A stretch of 64,000 bases of DNA from Paralvinella palmiformis. Taxonomy: Eukaryota; Annelida; Polychaeta; Terebellida; Alvinellidae. How positions within the stretch are numbered: position 1 is the first letter of the stretch; the number at the start of each line of letters is the position of its first letter. Made by a program: the position numbers and the translations under genes. This document shows, in pieces, positions 44,974 through 57,400 of the stretch. The notes beneath the pieces were generated by a model, which searched no databases, was not told the DNA's origin, and was given only the letters and a program-made list of their open reading frames with translations. The stretch covers positions 55,987-119,986 of the forward strand of contig JAODUP010001562.1 in NCBI GenBank assembly GCA_025642065.1, in the 5' to 3' direction.

Positions 44974-46868
44974 GCAAGAACAAATATCAAGGAGAATAAA
45001 ACTCGTCAGTAAATGTTGTGGATGAAACAGCAAGATCTTAAGTCACGTTTTATACCAGCATGTTAACATGATTTCCGGTATGTAATATACTAAGTTATCT
45101 AATGATCCTGGAGCTAATGTATAGAAGTCTCAGGCTAGTACGGTAAGTGATCTTTCATCAAATCATTAATCGCGTAATAATTCGTCTTAAATCAATTTCT
45201 TGGGTGAATATTTGCGCCTCAAAGTACAAAAGTGAAGCTTCATTTCTGTCAGATGTAATATTATCTAGACAACTCTACTATGTTATTTATTTAATTTGAT
45301 GACAAAACGTACGATACCTACCCAGTAAATCCAACAAAATAGTACTATTTACCAATGGGTTAGAAAAACATAGATTCGATATATGATGCTATGAAATATC
45401 AAACCAGATATTTGCACGGTGAAAATTAAATAATATTCCATTGTCTTCTACGAAATGAAACAAAAATTGTATTAAAATAAGTATAAAATATAACGGTCTT
45501 GGGATATCTCTATTATAGTGGAGGGGGGCTGAGCTAATTCTGTGTTACAATATATAACATTATAATCACACAGTAAGATGATTAATCACTGCTGAAGGTA
45601 ACAATTATTATGTTATGAATCATATATAAAACCCTGATAATGAATGAATAATTACTGGATACAAATATAAAGCATCTTGTGAAGCCCCCCAAAAATGTCA
45701 TTCGTCGATGTCTTCAACAAAGAATTATTAATTATCTTTGTTTAAACCTTTTTGTATTAATGTATTATCTATCAGGTTGAGATTGTGAGAATGAGGTGTG
45801 ATTGTGGTATTTCAACGGGGAGTAAGATCTTAAAAACAGCGGACGGTGAATATATATAATTAAGAGGATTATGATCATATACTGAGAGCTAATGTTCTTA
45901 AATACACAACAATCACAAATACTATATTAACGCATGTATTCAAAGAATATCTCCAATATTGCCCTAATATTAGAATGGTAGTGTCGAAACTAGTATGGTA
46001 ATAAATTTGAGATAATCCTATGATATTATTTGTTTTGTATTTTATTTACACGACTGTTGTGAAACCAACAACCTGAATAATTAACATTGGATAATGCCAT
46101 ATTATTTGTAATTCGGTTCTTTCTGGTGTGATCAACATTGCAGTTGTATAAGGCGAGAATTCCAAACAAGGACTGGTGTTATGATTGAGAAATACATTTT
46201 GATACCAGCCGAAAATATATATTTGATAAACTATTGACCTGTAGCTAGTACATAATTGCAGTGAATACAATAACACCTATACGAAAAGTATAATATTCAT
46301 GTATGCTTTAAAGACTTTAGACAGCCAATATTTAACAAAAATAATCAACACGTGATTACTTTTCTAACATTCAAACATTATTTTTCATAATGTTTACGGA
46401 CTGTTTTAGGTTGTATGTTACATGTATAATGTTCAGATTCTATTTAAATTCTATTCTAAAACGATTGTCTTACCAAATTAAATAAAATCCATGTTCTTAA
46501 GTATATTATTCTGTACTGCTGGAAAAGCAATTCAATTTGGTTTGATAAATATAATCTTCAATAAAGATATGTTTCTTATAAATATGCTATGCTTAATTTA
46601 TCTTCTTGCGAAAATATGTAACACAAAACTAGATCGAGAAACAGTTAATCCAATTTTAGCCCATCTTAGTATTAGGCTTTGATCCTGCAAGCCGCTACTA
46701 GGAAGTATTCCTATTGCGAAAAATAATCTTCACCTTTCTATAAATAGTCATAAAATGATTTCTGGATAAAATAAATCAATGGTTTAATTACTGCTGCTTA
46801 GGTGTAACAACTATACCAACTCTGGATTTTAATTTTGTATTGTGCCTTTTAGCTTTCCTTACATACCT
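44974..46868. other. No recognised gene
   Basis: AT-rich sequence. Short open frames at 46046-46276 (minus) and 46491-46682 (plus) carry no motif I know. Confidence 0.55.
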
Positions 46869-47046
46869 GGGAGCTACCGTGGTCTAATTGGTAGATCGTT
46901 TGACTACAGATCACTACCACCTGAGTTCGATTCTCGGCGTGTGCATATATGAAGTGTTTTTCATCTTTCACTTCGCTTCATTATCTTTAGATGTAGCTCG
47001 GCTCATTTAGCCTACCTTGTGCACAAAATATCAATCATCATCATCT
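46869..47046 (+). mobile_element. tRNA-derived SINE ending in (ATC)n
   Basis: GGGAGCTACCGTGGTCTAAT then TGG forms an A box and GAGTTCGATTCTC a B box about 40 bases later. The tail CTCATTTAGCCTACCTTGTG leads into ATCATC repeats. The length of about 180 bp is typical of a short SINE. Confidence 0.75.
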
Positions 47047-48990
47047 TCCTTACCTTAACAACATTAGTTATAGTATCCATAAAGAGATTTAGTTAATAAC
47101 CCAATCCAATCAGACCTGTTAGGATCATCCATCTATTTCTTTGTGCCAAATTTAAATATAAAACAGAACAGAAAGGATTTATGTATTTCCAACCTATGTA
47201 GATTGGCAAGAGTGATTAGAAGCAAAATTATGGATTCGAAATTTTAAATCTCTTCAAATATGCATCAGAAATTTCATATTGTTTGAGATGGGAAACTGTC
47301 CCTAAAATATTAAACTTTTACTATTTTGTATCTGGCATCTAGCGGAATATGTGCTAAATGATAAACTTGCATTGTACTATACAATCACCCTGAAAATATT
47401 GAATTATAATTATAACATTGCTTGTAAACTGTTTTAGATGCATTTGTTATGCGCTGAACAATAGTATTATTCCTGACCCAGATCTGTGTCAATCCACCAC
47501 ACACATCAACTCCCAATAGAGCACACAACCCATGCTACCATCATATGCGCATTACCACATTGCCATCACGTCCTATCAAGTTCTCATTTCTGGCTCAGCG
47601 AACAATCGTCCCATGATATAATTGGACCTCCGCAGCCACGAAACAGCGTCTACACTCTTACTAACTGCGCCATCACTGCTTGACTTGAACCGTGTATATC
47701 CTTTTATAACTAATCAGCATATAAAACGTGTTAAATCTATTATTGCTAGTAGTTTCCGAAACATCATGCAAGTATTATATAATTCCTTATCCATATCACT
47801 AATCACCTTATTTCATATATGTTAAATGAAAATCATCCCTAGAAGCGTTATTCCATTGATCTATAAGTATTACTTCAAACGAGCTACTAGTAACGAATCA
47901 TTCACTTAATAAAACAATGGATATATTGATGATTATTAGCAAAAAAGGTGTCTAGCTGTTATTGAGTCCAAAAATAACACAAAGACAAGCAAGAGATGGA
48001 TTTGAAACTCGAACTAAAGAAACACTCTGACTAGTGTCTTAACAGACAAAACAAGCTTACGTCTATGATGTTAACTAATTAGAAGCAGACTGAGGGGTAT
48101 TTTTGACTTAGCTGATATTAGCCAGTTTAATTAATTTATCTCGAAGTTATCATTCTGGCATATACCTTTCACACTAATTCCTTCATTAATCTATTTATTG
48201 TGTCATTTACTATCAAATTTAATTAAACTTACAATCTGATCAATGTCGATTTCAAATGTTGTTTAAGATCTAATCGTGTAAATAAACCTATATGGCGTAC
48301 TTCTTAATTACGACTATACAACAGCCATATATTATATTTTAAAGTAAACTACATCATATTATTCCCTTACATACCAAGTATGACAACTTTCCTAACTTTT
48401 AAATATTCTGAGAACTAGAATACAGGCGAAGAGAACAATTGTGAAGTTGGTAAATTGCGTGATGACGAAAATTGACAAATGACAATCAAACATTGATGGA
48501 CTATAGAATTGTTTTGGGTTATCTATTACCCAAATATAAACAAGATATGTTGTCTAAGATTTCAATAAATTTATGGGCCCTCTTGCAGTAAATATGTGGC
48601 CCGATCAGAAGGTTATTTTGAAAATAGTCAAATATTGATGATTGAAAATGTTCAACCCACCGATAATGATGGTCATGTCAACTACAAAATATCTTTAAGC
48701 TATCACTATATATTTACTAATAACTATAAAATGTTATTAGCAGACGGAAATAAGTCTATAAAGCCACATGCGATACATTATAATATATTTTATATAGTTC
48801 CAACCAGCATTTCCAGACTCAAGAACTTTCCAACACAAGCAACAGGATTTTGTTATATTAAAAATAAACCATAAAATAGAAAAGACTAGGGTCTTTTATA
48901 CTAAAACAATACGTAACAAATGAAAAAGAATCATTTCTGATCACTTTTATCCTCACAACAGTACTGATAAATAAACATTTAGATATATAT
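47047..48990. other. No recognised gene
   Basis: AT-rich sequence. The 92-codon frame at 48596-48874 (plus) and those at 47486-47825 show no family motif, signal peptide or supporting splice structure. Confidence 0.5.
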
Positions 48991-48999
48991 AGTATTCAT

Positions 49000-49068
49000 A
49001 GATGGATGGATGGATGGATGTTGTTTAACGACACATCGGCACAATTTAGGCCATTCAGTGTCCTTATA
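49000..49068 (-). mobile_element. SINE 3' tail with (GGAT)n
   Basis: GGATGGATG repeats are followed by TTGTTTAACGACACATCGG and CCATTCAGTGTCC, the inverse of the fragment at 12530-12600. Only the tail is present. Confidence 0.65.
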
Positions 49069-49078
49069 GTATTCATAG

Positions 49079-49082
<4 letters not shown>

Positions 49083-49148
<66 letters not shown>
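49083..49148. repeat. (TA)n microsatellite
   Basis: Pure TA array. Confidence 0.97.
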
Positions 49149-49151
<3 letters not shown>

Positions 49152-49454
49152 GTGATTTAGAACGAAATAATGAAACTTTAACTGATCTGCGAAGATAACA
49201 AGTCAAGGCTAACTTGGCAAACACGTTATGTCTAATAAATCATGTGTCCAAAAAGTTTGTGATTTTATTAAATATAGTTTTTGTGTGTTACTTGTCGACA
49301 AAGTTACAACTTTATAGGGCACATGCTTATTACAAATTAGACACAAAGTTATTATGATTGTTATTGGTTTATTATTTGTTGTGGTTGTAGTAGCAATAGA
49401 AATATAAGTATAAGTAGTTAATGTAATAATAGTCGTAAAGGTGTCCGCATATAT

Positions 49455-49484
49455 AATTATTATTATTATTATTATTATTATTAC
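49455..49484. repeat. (ATT)n array
   Basis: ATT trinucleotide array. Confidence 0.95.
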
Positions 49485-49692
49485 ATCAATAATAGCAATA
49501 GATGCAGCAACATCATTAGAAAATATTAAAATAATCACTCTTCCTTACTATCTTTTTTATTACAACAATAACAACAACAACAAATATATTATATAAACCT
49601 TTGAAGAAAAATTGCAATTATATTTATGATTTATTAATATGAATTGACTAATAACTAACTAACAATAATAAAACCATAGATAAAAGTCTTAC

Positions 49693-49830
49693 TTATGTCC
49701 TATTATGATTACCTCACATAGTACAGCAGCTTCTTCTTCTGTTACATTAGCCTTCTTCTTAAAGTGTACATATCTACCTATCAGTGGTCTAGGACATGTT
49801 ATTGTAATATGTGTGAAGACGGGATATACT
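49693..49830 (-). pseudogene. Copy C end of second fucolectin-like exon
   Basis: The frame reads TCPRPLIGRYVHFKKKANVT, then EEEAAVLCEVIIIGHK and donor GTAAGA. This is the G-R-Y-V and C-E-V end of the domain. The first half of the exon is lost. Confidence 0.75.
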
Positions 49831-49905
49831 TAATTATATTTATATTTAGCCATTCAACTGAATATCAAATATTACTATCAGTTCTAGCTATCAAAGTAAT
49901 ATTAT

Positions 49906-50082
49906 ATATCTCCCAGATCAGTCCACCATTCAGCCGATATTCCATTATCATTACTAAGATGAGCACAATGTTTATTTAATCTATTTTCAGGTATTATCTA
50001 GTCTACAGCTCTAGTAGCTGGATATCTCATTTGATAGTAGTCAGATGCTGTCATATTAGTTGGTTTGTTTAACCGACTTTAC
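49906..50082 (-). pseudogene. Copy C first fucolectin-like exon (frameshift, stop, truncated)
   Basis: The exon aligns with copy A exon 3. A 1-nt loss near GTCGGTTAAAC shifts the frame, and after TASDYYQMRYPATRAVD a TAG stop replaces the glycine codon found in copy A. AEWWTDLGDI is retained, but the final strand is missing. Confidence 0.8.
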
Positions 50083-50273
50083 CTATGATAATGTATATAA
50101 TGTAGTTTAATTATCAAACATCAACATTATACTACATGATATATCCTTTATTAGATCAATAATACATTAGTTATATATCCTATTCTTTAACAAATTAATT
50201 TTTAATTTAGTTATTCGCTGATGTATGAAGTTAATTACCATGAGAAGGATATTTTTATAATTTCATCATTTAC

Positions 50274-50420
50274 CTATTTGACAAGATGGTCCTTTCCAGG
50301 TATATCCAGAAGGAAATGACGTATCACATCCACTGGGACATGTACCTCCACTACACTCATTGTCTACAGAACAATGACACCGGAAGGCACAGTCAGGATC
50401 ATCTCCGTATAAACAATAAC
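50274..50420 (-). CDS. Copy C EGF-like exon (intact)
   Basis: 147 bp, acceptor GTTATCCAG and donor G|GTAAAT, same phases as copy A. It encodes YCLYGDDPDCAFRCHCSVD, then CSGGTCPSGC and WKGPSCQI. All cysteines of the copy A exon are retained. Confidence 0.85.
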
Positions 50421-50494
50421 CTGGATAACAGTTTAAAATGTGTTATTATATGTGGATGTGGATGTTGGTAGCCGTGGTAGGGGTAGTTATAGCA

Positions 50495-50632
50495 AAAGTA
50501 GTAGTAAAAGTAGTAGTATTAATAGTAGTTGTACTCATTGTAGTAGTATTAATTGTAGTAGTAATAGTAAGAGTAACCGTCCTAATTGTATTAGTATTAG
50601 TAGTAGTAGTAGAAGTAGTAGTAGTAGTTATT
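50495..50632. repeat. (GTA)n-rich tract
   Basis: Imperfect GTA/ATT trinucleotides give long artificial open frames on both strands at 50438-50754. Confidence 0.95.
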
Positions 50633-51045
50633 GTGATGTTGGGCGTATGCCTATATACGACAACATATAGTAAAAATATTTTCAGGAAAATAAAATAGAT
50701 TAAGGTTAATAGGGTAATATCAGCATAATAATATTCATGTTGAAGATATTGCAATTAGCTCTGAAAATATTTAGATTGATTTATATTATACAGCAATCTA
50801 TAATAACTTCAGAATAAATAGCAATACATAGAAGTTATTAATGACTAGTATCAATATCTAGCTTCTAGATATCGTCACTATTCATATATTCATATTATTA
50901 TCAACTTTCAATGCAAATATTCAATCAAAAGCGTAATTTCTCATCATTAACAACTCTGATATTCCCAATATTTGAACAACTTTCCTATTAAGTTATTGTG
51001 CTATTCAATTGCCTTTGTTCTGTTTAAATATTTGTAAAAAAAATG

Positions 51046-51160
51046 TATTATGATATATTGGTATTATACGTTTTTGTCCCATCCTTTTTCACTTTAAAAT
51101 AGACCGTTTTTATGTCTGAAGAACCAATCATCCCTCTACTGTCCCATCCAAATTATTTCT
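51046..51160 (+). repeat. 115-bp direct repeat, left copy
   Basis: TATTATGATATATTGGTATT to CATCCAAATTATT. The right copy at 51661-51775 differs at only about three positions. The copies are 615 bp apart. They might be short LTRs (a TG...CA unit can be drawn), but no primer-binding site follows. Confidence 0.85.
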
Positions 51161-51660
51161 AAACATTTCGACACCTCAGATGCTGACCTCAGCTTTATTC
51201 TGGGTTCGAATAACTGAATAAATCATACCTATATGAACCATGTATCAATACACGTCCGACTGGTCTGGCGTCCAAGTTCTTCTCTAACCTAAGTGAAACT
51301 CTAAGCCTTATATATACCCTCAGCGTGTTAACAAACATTACAGTATGTTCATAACAAAGAGAATGTACACTAACTCAGTATGGACTCACTGAAGCGATTA
51401 AACTAAAATAAAAACGAAGTAGCAATACCGCACAATGGATTATTACTGGACTAGAACGAACTATCGTCTCAAACCTGAGTAAGTACTATGATTTACTCGA
51501 ACCTAACAGCTAACCCTCATACATTTCCGTTCATCACTAAGGGAACGTTCATTCACGCTTAACTTAGCCTCCCTAAGTATATGCAGTTAGGTGTGGTGGG
51601 ATCTAAATTAAAGCGCCTACCCACTTGATCTATTTGACCCATGGTCGAGAACAGCGGATT

Positions 51661-51775
51661 TATTATGATATATTGGTATTATACGTTTTTGTCCCATCCT
51701 TTTTCATTTTAAAATAGACCGTTTTTATGTCTGAAGAACCAATCATCCCTCTCCTGTCCCATCCAAATTATTCTC
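51661..51775 (+). repeat. 115-bp direct repeat, right copy
   Basis: Right copy of the repeat at 51046-51160, starting inside a stretch that has no gene. Confidence 0.85.
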
Positions 51776-52210
51776 CAACCTAGCTTAGTTCTGTTGCTAC
51801 ACTCGTCAGTTTTGAATCTTTTGTTGGCAAAAAAACGTTCAGGTGAGCTATAGCTAGAATCGGAGTCCATTATTTTGGTAACCTATCATGATTATTTACG
51901 TATGCTCTTTCCATAGTATATAAGATTCTAGGATTTAACGTCACTGAAATGTAAAAATATCTAAATATCATATGACAGTCAGTTAGTGCATAAACAAGCA
52001 GCAATAAATATGAAATGTTCAGTTGTAATTTTGTTCCAGGAGAGGTAGATTAATAATATTGATTGTCAATCTGATTTATAAGTTATTGTGTTTATTATAT
52101 GAATAAAACATAACTAAGAGTTCAAAGATAATTGTATTTTTCGAAACAAAAACCACTGCTTTTCATTATCTAACTATTAGAACTATGTGTGTATAACGTT
52201 AATTCATATC

Positions 52211-52217
<7 letters not shown>

Positions 52218-52281
<64 letters not shown>
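52218..52281. repeat. (TA)n microsatellite
   Basis: Pure TA array. Confidence 0.97.
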
Positions 52282-52287
<6 letters not shown>

Positions 52288-52289
52288 AG

Positions 52290-52451
52290 TGTGGTGTGTG
52301 TGTGTGTGTGTGAGTGTGTGAGTGTGTGAGTGTGTGAGTGTGTGAGTGTGTGAGTGTGTGAGTGTGTGAGTGTGTGAGTGTGTGAGTGTGTGAGTGTGTG
52401 AGTGTGTGAGTGTGTGAGTGTGTGAGTGTGTGAGTGTGTGAGTGTGTGTGA

Positions 52452-52505
<54 letters not shown>
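52290..52505. repeat. (GTGTGTGA)n minisatellite followed by (GT)n
   Basis: An eight-base unit GTGTGTGA is repeated about eighteen times almost without error, then passes into pure GT. The long histidine/threonine frames here are artefacts of the repeat. Confidence 0.97.
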
Positions 52506-52508
<3 letters not shown>

Positions 52509-52563
52509 AGCTGTGTATAATAAGGCACAGGCACAGAGAATCTCGAACCGTGAATTCAAACTC
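52503..52563 (+). repeat. 60-bp direct repeat, left copy
   Basis: GTTTTAGCTGTGTATAATAA to GTGAATTCAAACTC, repeated at 53589-53649 with three or four changes. On the minus strand it includes GGTTCGAGATTC, a B-box-like motif, so it may be part of a SINE. Confidence 0.7.
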
Positions 52564-53588
52564 TGGACGTTTCTTCAGGGGACTGAATCCAGAGTGGCGA
52601 CTTTTCTTGCTGAGACATGTGTAATGTCTCACTAGTCCCTAAGCCGCCAAGCAAAATTAAAATACGAATCACCTACAGCCGTGGAGTTTGGGAGTAAAAC
52701 ACCCAAGTCAGATCACGGCAGTAGTGAGAATATTTAGCTTAATTATCTAAGCAGCCCTATTTATAGCTATTTTTTCAATTGCTGTATCTTTCTTCAAAGC
52801 AATACTATATCAATTATATAACCCAATTGTTACCGTCTTCAAAGATCAGTTTTTACAACGGGCAGGCGTCATGAAGAGACTACTATTAAAACTATTTAGC
52901 TTAATTACTATTGAAAGACTGACATCTGCGCTGAAGCAGAGCGTAATAGCGCGTCATGGCTTCCGTACTGTTTGAACTATGCTATCATTTTCAAACCTGA
53001 CCTAACGTCTTCTATTGTAGTTCTTATATGTTATTTATGACAAGCAGATTAGAGCTGATCTTGAATGTCATAGTACAAACTGGACATAACTGGACTTAGG
53101 AAAGATAATTCTATTCCCACAAACAACTATGGTGAATTATATATACAACTAAACTTGTTATATAAAACACACTAACCGCGCGAGCTGTGACCAATGCCAC
53201 CTCTCGAGATGCGATGCAGTGTTTCTATTCCTGAGTCAGGAGTACATGATTTAAGGGCGTATTGTGTCTGCTACAGTCATTTACAAGTTGGATAACCAGG
53301 CCAAACATCTAAACGGCGTGCCTCCAAAGACGCAAATAGTGCACGGAATATACAGCTCTAGATCAACTTTTCTTAGAACGCATGGACCTGGAAAAATACA
53401 GTATCCACGCACAGAAAAGGGAACATCTTAACCGCAGCATAATATGCCTTGTGATATTTGTTGGAGGGTCAAATACCTCATAAGCATACAAATCCAATAA
53501 ATTTTATGACCTACTCGTCACTAACCCTTTATATCAAATATTACAAAATTGATAAAAAGAAAACATGAACCTCATCTGGCACGGGCAA

Positions 53589-53649
53589 TGTGTGTTTTAG
53601 CTGTGTATAATAAGACAGAGGCACAGATAATCTCGAACCGTGAATTCAA
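53589..53649 (+). repeat. 60-bp direct repeat, right copy
   Basis: Right copy of the repeat at 52503-52563, about 1.09 kb away and just upstream of receptor copy B. Confidence 0.7.
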
Positions 53650-53742
53650 ACTCAAATTCAGATTTATAACTATTAGATATTAAATACAGGCTATTTCTTA
53701 ACCTTTCTATAGAATCTTTCATAATCTCTGTGTTCTATCCAG

Positions 53743-53820
53743 GTTATTCTTTATACGGAGATGACTGGGAGATTTATATAAAGTATATAATATTACATTA
53801 TATGCAAGAAGAGACGGTAG
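53743..53820 (+). pseudogene. Copy B fused EGF/fucolectin-like exon
   Basis: The first bases (GYSLYGDD) are the start of the EGF exon. They jump directly to the end of the first fucolectin-like exon (TGGGAGATTTATATAAA onward), losing about 540 bp of the copy A arrangement. The acceptor ATCCAG and donor TAG|GTGATA remain, and the length of 78 bp keeps phase 1, so it could still be spliced. Confidence 0.8.
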
Positions 53821-54063
53821 GTGATAGTACATATAAACTTGTTATTTATTTCATCGTCAATTGTGTGATGTAGTTGTTCAGACATTGTGTATAACAAAAT
53901 AAACGAGTTAGAATATTGGTTTGAACTGCAACTGACATATTTAATGTTGAAATGGCAAAATAAACTCATCAAATCTATCATACAGCCACACCCACACACG
54001 CATACACACACGCACACACGCACGCACATACACGCACACATACACACACTCGCACACACACTC

Positions 54064-54064
<1 letters not shown>

Positions 54065-54124
<60 letters not shown>
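54065..54124. repeat. (TA)n microsatellite
   Basis: Pure TA array in an intron of copy B, directly after a CA-rich run. Confidence 0.97.
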
Positions 54125-54127
<3 letters not shown>

Positions 54128-54197
54128 CTAACGTACACCACATTATTTTATTTAATCGACGTTAAGCTTCATATCTAATACTATCACATATTTCCAG

Positions 54198-54300
54198 GTC
54201 GTGACGATAAACTACAACAGTTTAATCTAATAGTATATCAGATAACGAGGTACTCTGTGGATATCATCATGACCCCGTCTACACTTTCCGCAAAACAGTT
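54198..54300 (+). pseudogene. Copy B second fucolectin-like exon, truncated
   Basis: After acceptor TTTCCAG the frame reads GRDDKLQQFNLIVY and then diverges. The G-R-Y-V and C-E-V end of the domain is missing and no donor is apparent. Confidence 0.75.
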
Positions 54301-54454
54301 GAGATATATTTACTTCATAATTATAAGGAGATTCACTTAGTAAGTGAAGATCTTCTTTAAATATTTTCTGAACATTGGCTAAAATTAAAACCAATATCAA
54401 TAATATAAATAATATGAATAATAAAAATGATAAAAAATTCTTATTCTACTACAA

Positions 54455-54763
54455 CTAGTATTAATAATAATAATAATAATAATAAAATTATTTGTATTAT
54501 TATTATTATGATTAAATGTCTATTATACCTAGAAAAGTACAAACTATAATTTGAGAAAAAAGAGTCAGTCTGAAAGTCACACATTGTAATACTTCTAGTT
54601 GATATGTTCCGTCAGATACCATTTTATCAACAGGTACTCTGGTAAACTTCATTATTAATATTATTATTATTATTATTATTAGAAAGTACAAGTTCTACAT
54701 CCTGTTGTGATATTAACATAATTATTATGATCAGTTGTTTTTGTGATCTATTTGTATTATTCA

Positions 54764-54805
<42 letters not shown>
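54455..54805. repeat. (AAT)n/(ATT)n arrays
   Basis: Several AAT and ATT blocks (about 54467-54486, 54652-54680 and 54766-54805) at the place matching the arrays at 16.4-16.7 kb in copy A. Confidence 0.9.
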
Positions 54806-54807
<2 letters not shown>

Positions 54808-54911
54808 AATGTACTAATTCTACTGCCGATCGTAATATTAGTAAAATTAATATTTTAAGTTAGTTTATATGACCTATTTTTATTACTCAAATAAAATAAA
54901 TATTATTCCAG

Positions 54912-55000
54912 ATTGTACCCAATGTCCTATTAGTGTTAACTGTAATGACGTCACTGGTTGTGTGGCTTGTCATGGATTCCACCAGCCAGATTGTAAAAAA
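54912..55000 (+). pseudogene. Copy B short EGF-like exon
   Basis: Reads CTQCPISVNCNDVTGCVAC, ending QPDCKK. One base is lost in a run of A at the end compared with copy A, and the donor has become GTGTGT. All cysteines are kept. Confidence 0.8.
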
Positions 55001-55110
55001 GTGTGTTACTTATCGTTATCACATAATTATTGACGATTATAATAATTAATATATCAAAAAATATCTAGGAGATATATTCTTTTGTATATTAATCTAGTCA
55101 TTTTCTTTAG

Positions 55111-55229
55111 GGTGTGAAGATGAATTTTATGGAAGAAACGGCCTAAACCTGTATGTGACAGGTATAACGGTACATGTCATGATGGATGACAGATTTGGTG
55201 GACTGATACAAAATGTAATACATATATAG
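55111..55229 (+). pseudogene. Copy B second EGF-like exon, deleted
   Basis: Begins CEDEFYGRNG, then loses 26 bp relative to copy A and shifts frame before VTGITVHVMMDDR-type sequence. In the original frame a TGA replaces the cysteine codon in DGCQIWW. Borders TTTAG and TAG|GTAGGT remain. Confidence 0.8.
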
Positions 55230-55338
55230 GTAGGTATATTAAAATATTTATATACGATTATAATCAATATTATATTATATTTACATAATAAATCATTTCA
55301 CATTGTATAATTATTGTATTTAAATTTGATATCCATAG

Positions 55339-55662
55339 AAACACCAAATAACACCGATGAAAATCTAATGCTACTAAATAAGACCAGTGACAGTATTGAG
55401 ATAGGGTGGGAACATATTAATGGAATATCTGTAAATTTACGTCGTTTCTATGGTTACCTAATACAGTACAGCATTGACCTAGATGACGCTAACTATAGAG
55501 CTGTGGGTATAGTTAATTATGACTCAGATCCTTATTGGAAAATTGAAAATTTCCAAATTAACCCAGTTTAACACATCAAGGTAACACCATACCGGAAATA
55601 TGATAAATATAAGGAGACAGGGAAGGCATATGATACTCTGAAAGTTAAGACAGATTGTTCTG
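55339..55662 (+). pseudogene. Copy B FN3 exon with one stop
   Basis: Exactly 324 bp as in copy A. Reads IEIGWEHINGISVNLRRFYG, FYGYLIQYSIDLDDANY and WKIENFQINPV, then TAA where copy A has a tyrosine codon in the final strand. The rest, HIKVTPYRK to KVKTDCSG, stays in frame. Apart from this stop the domain is well kept, so decay is recent. Confidence 0.85.
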
Positions 55663-55866
55663 GTAAGAAAATAGTATGCATTTGTTGACCCTTTATATAT
55701 ATATGAGTATGTCTATTTATTTATTTGTTGTAGTTTGTTTATCGAAGTGCGTCCGTGTATCTGTGTATGCGCACGCATGTATGTATCATGGCTTCACTAT
55801 ATGTTATTCGTATATATTCGAAATGTGTAAAACAAGGGTTAGTATTGATTTCTTTACACACACTCC

Positions 55867-56024
<158 letters not shown>

Positions 56025-57184
56025 TTACTTCTTGACTATCGTTTAAACAAATTTAACTCTGATATCCCTTAATAATGTAAGTAAAGCTGACATTGATGCA
56101 GCATAATTCACTGATAAGCTTTATCTTTTTAGGTACATGTGTTTATTACATTGTTTACCACATTCCCAGAACCCGATATAATGTATATTAAATACTTCAA
56201 TTGATACAAAGGGAATAGTTCAGTAGGCGTCTCCATAACTTACACATTTTAGTTCAAGAAATATTTTGATTATTATATTGGTAAACCCAGACAGGGATGA
56301 ATATACAAACATTCCTTCAAATGATCATTCTCTAATTACTGTAATGTCGACCATATAGCGTTATCAATGCATGATATTTTAGGTTCGAATATCTCCACCT
56401 TGCACACTTAGCATAAGGTAAAGCTTAAATCTTGTTCTCATATCGTTGTTAAGATTTCTCACTTTATTCCCAAATGCAACCTTTTACATAGATATAAATC
56501 TCGAAGCAGATTTTCATACTTAGAGATACCCCACCATCATTCGCTATGAGTTTAACATAACTAAGTAATATTTGTAAATAATATTAACTTATGTAAATAT
56601 TGACTATATGTAAATTAGTACCAGTTTGTAACACTGACGACATACATGTTAGAGTATTACTCACTTCACTAAGTCAAACTTAACTAATTAAAGTTTGTCC
56701 TAAAAATATAGGAGCTAATTCAGGGAGTTCAACATATCGTTGCTTAACGACCTAAAACTAAACATCAATCATCATCTTATAAAAAAGCATCAGACACTTG
56801 TGTTTATTGAGTGACTACTGTATCGAGAAATATGTATGGAGTATTTTTGTCGTTGTATACTATTTCTCAGGAAGCTTAGTAAAACTTAATAGAAAATATT
56901 TACATCGGTGAGTGGAATACTCTCCCCGTCATCTTCAGCAATTGTATGATAAGATTATCACGCATGAATAAGATAAAAAGGATTACACCATTTTAGAGGT
57001 TTTTACTCTCAGATCTAGTTTTGCGAACAAGCTGTTTATTAAATAATTAGAAGGGAAAATAAAACATTTAGCCGGACCTATGTCAGAGATAGGACAGTAC
57101 CTAACAAATTTGGGCAATAATTTTATTGTATGGACAAATTAATATCAAATTATTACAGCGTATAATATCTATAGAAACCGTTTT

Positions 57185-57284
<100 letters not shown>

Positions 57285-57400
57285 ATACATATAGGGAAAA
57301 AGCTGATTCAAGATAAAAATATACTGAAACAATGTCTTCGTTTTGAGAAAATATCTAAGGCCGAGTCGCAGACTACATGCTCGAAGAATAAGAAAACTAA

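Larger units (their letters stand above)
49693..50420 (-). pseudogene. Receptor-like copy C: EGF and fucolectin-like exons only
   Basis: Three exon remnants in the same order and strand as copy A: EGF (50420-50274, intact), first fucolectin-like exon (50082 to about 49906, broken) and the end of the second one (about 49830-49693). The introns are shorter than in copy A. No FN3 or transmembrane exon lies to the left. It is a third, partial paralogue that lies head-to-head with copy B. Confidence 0.8.

Noticed and set aside
50438..50754. Valine-rich, serine-rich and threonine-rich frames on both strands
   Set aside because: All derive from the imperfect GTA repeat. No domain or splice context supports them.
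52214..52559. Long histidine/threonine and tyrosine/isoleucine open frames
   Set aside because: They are translations of GTGTGTGA, GT and TA repeats. The same applies to frames at 7077-7280, 13434-13805, 53793-54165, 55676-56035 and 57101-57452.
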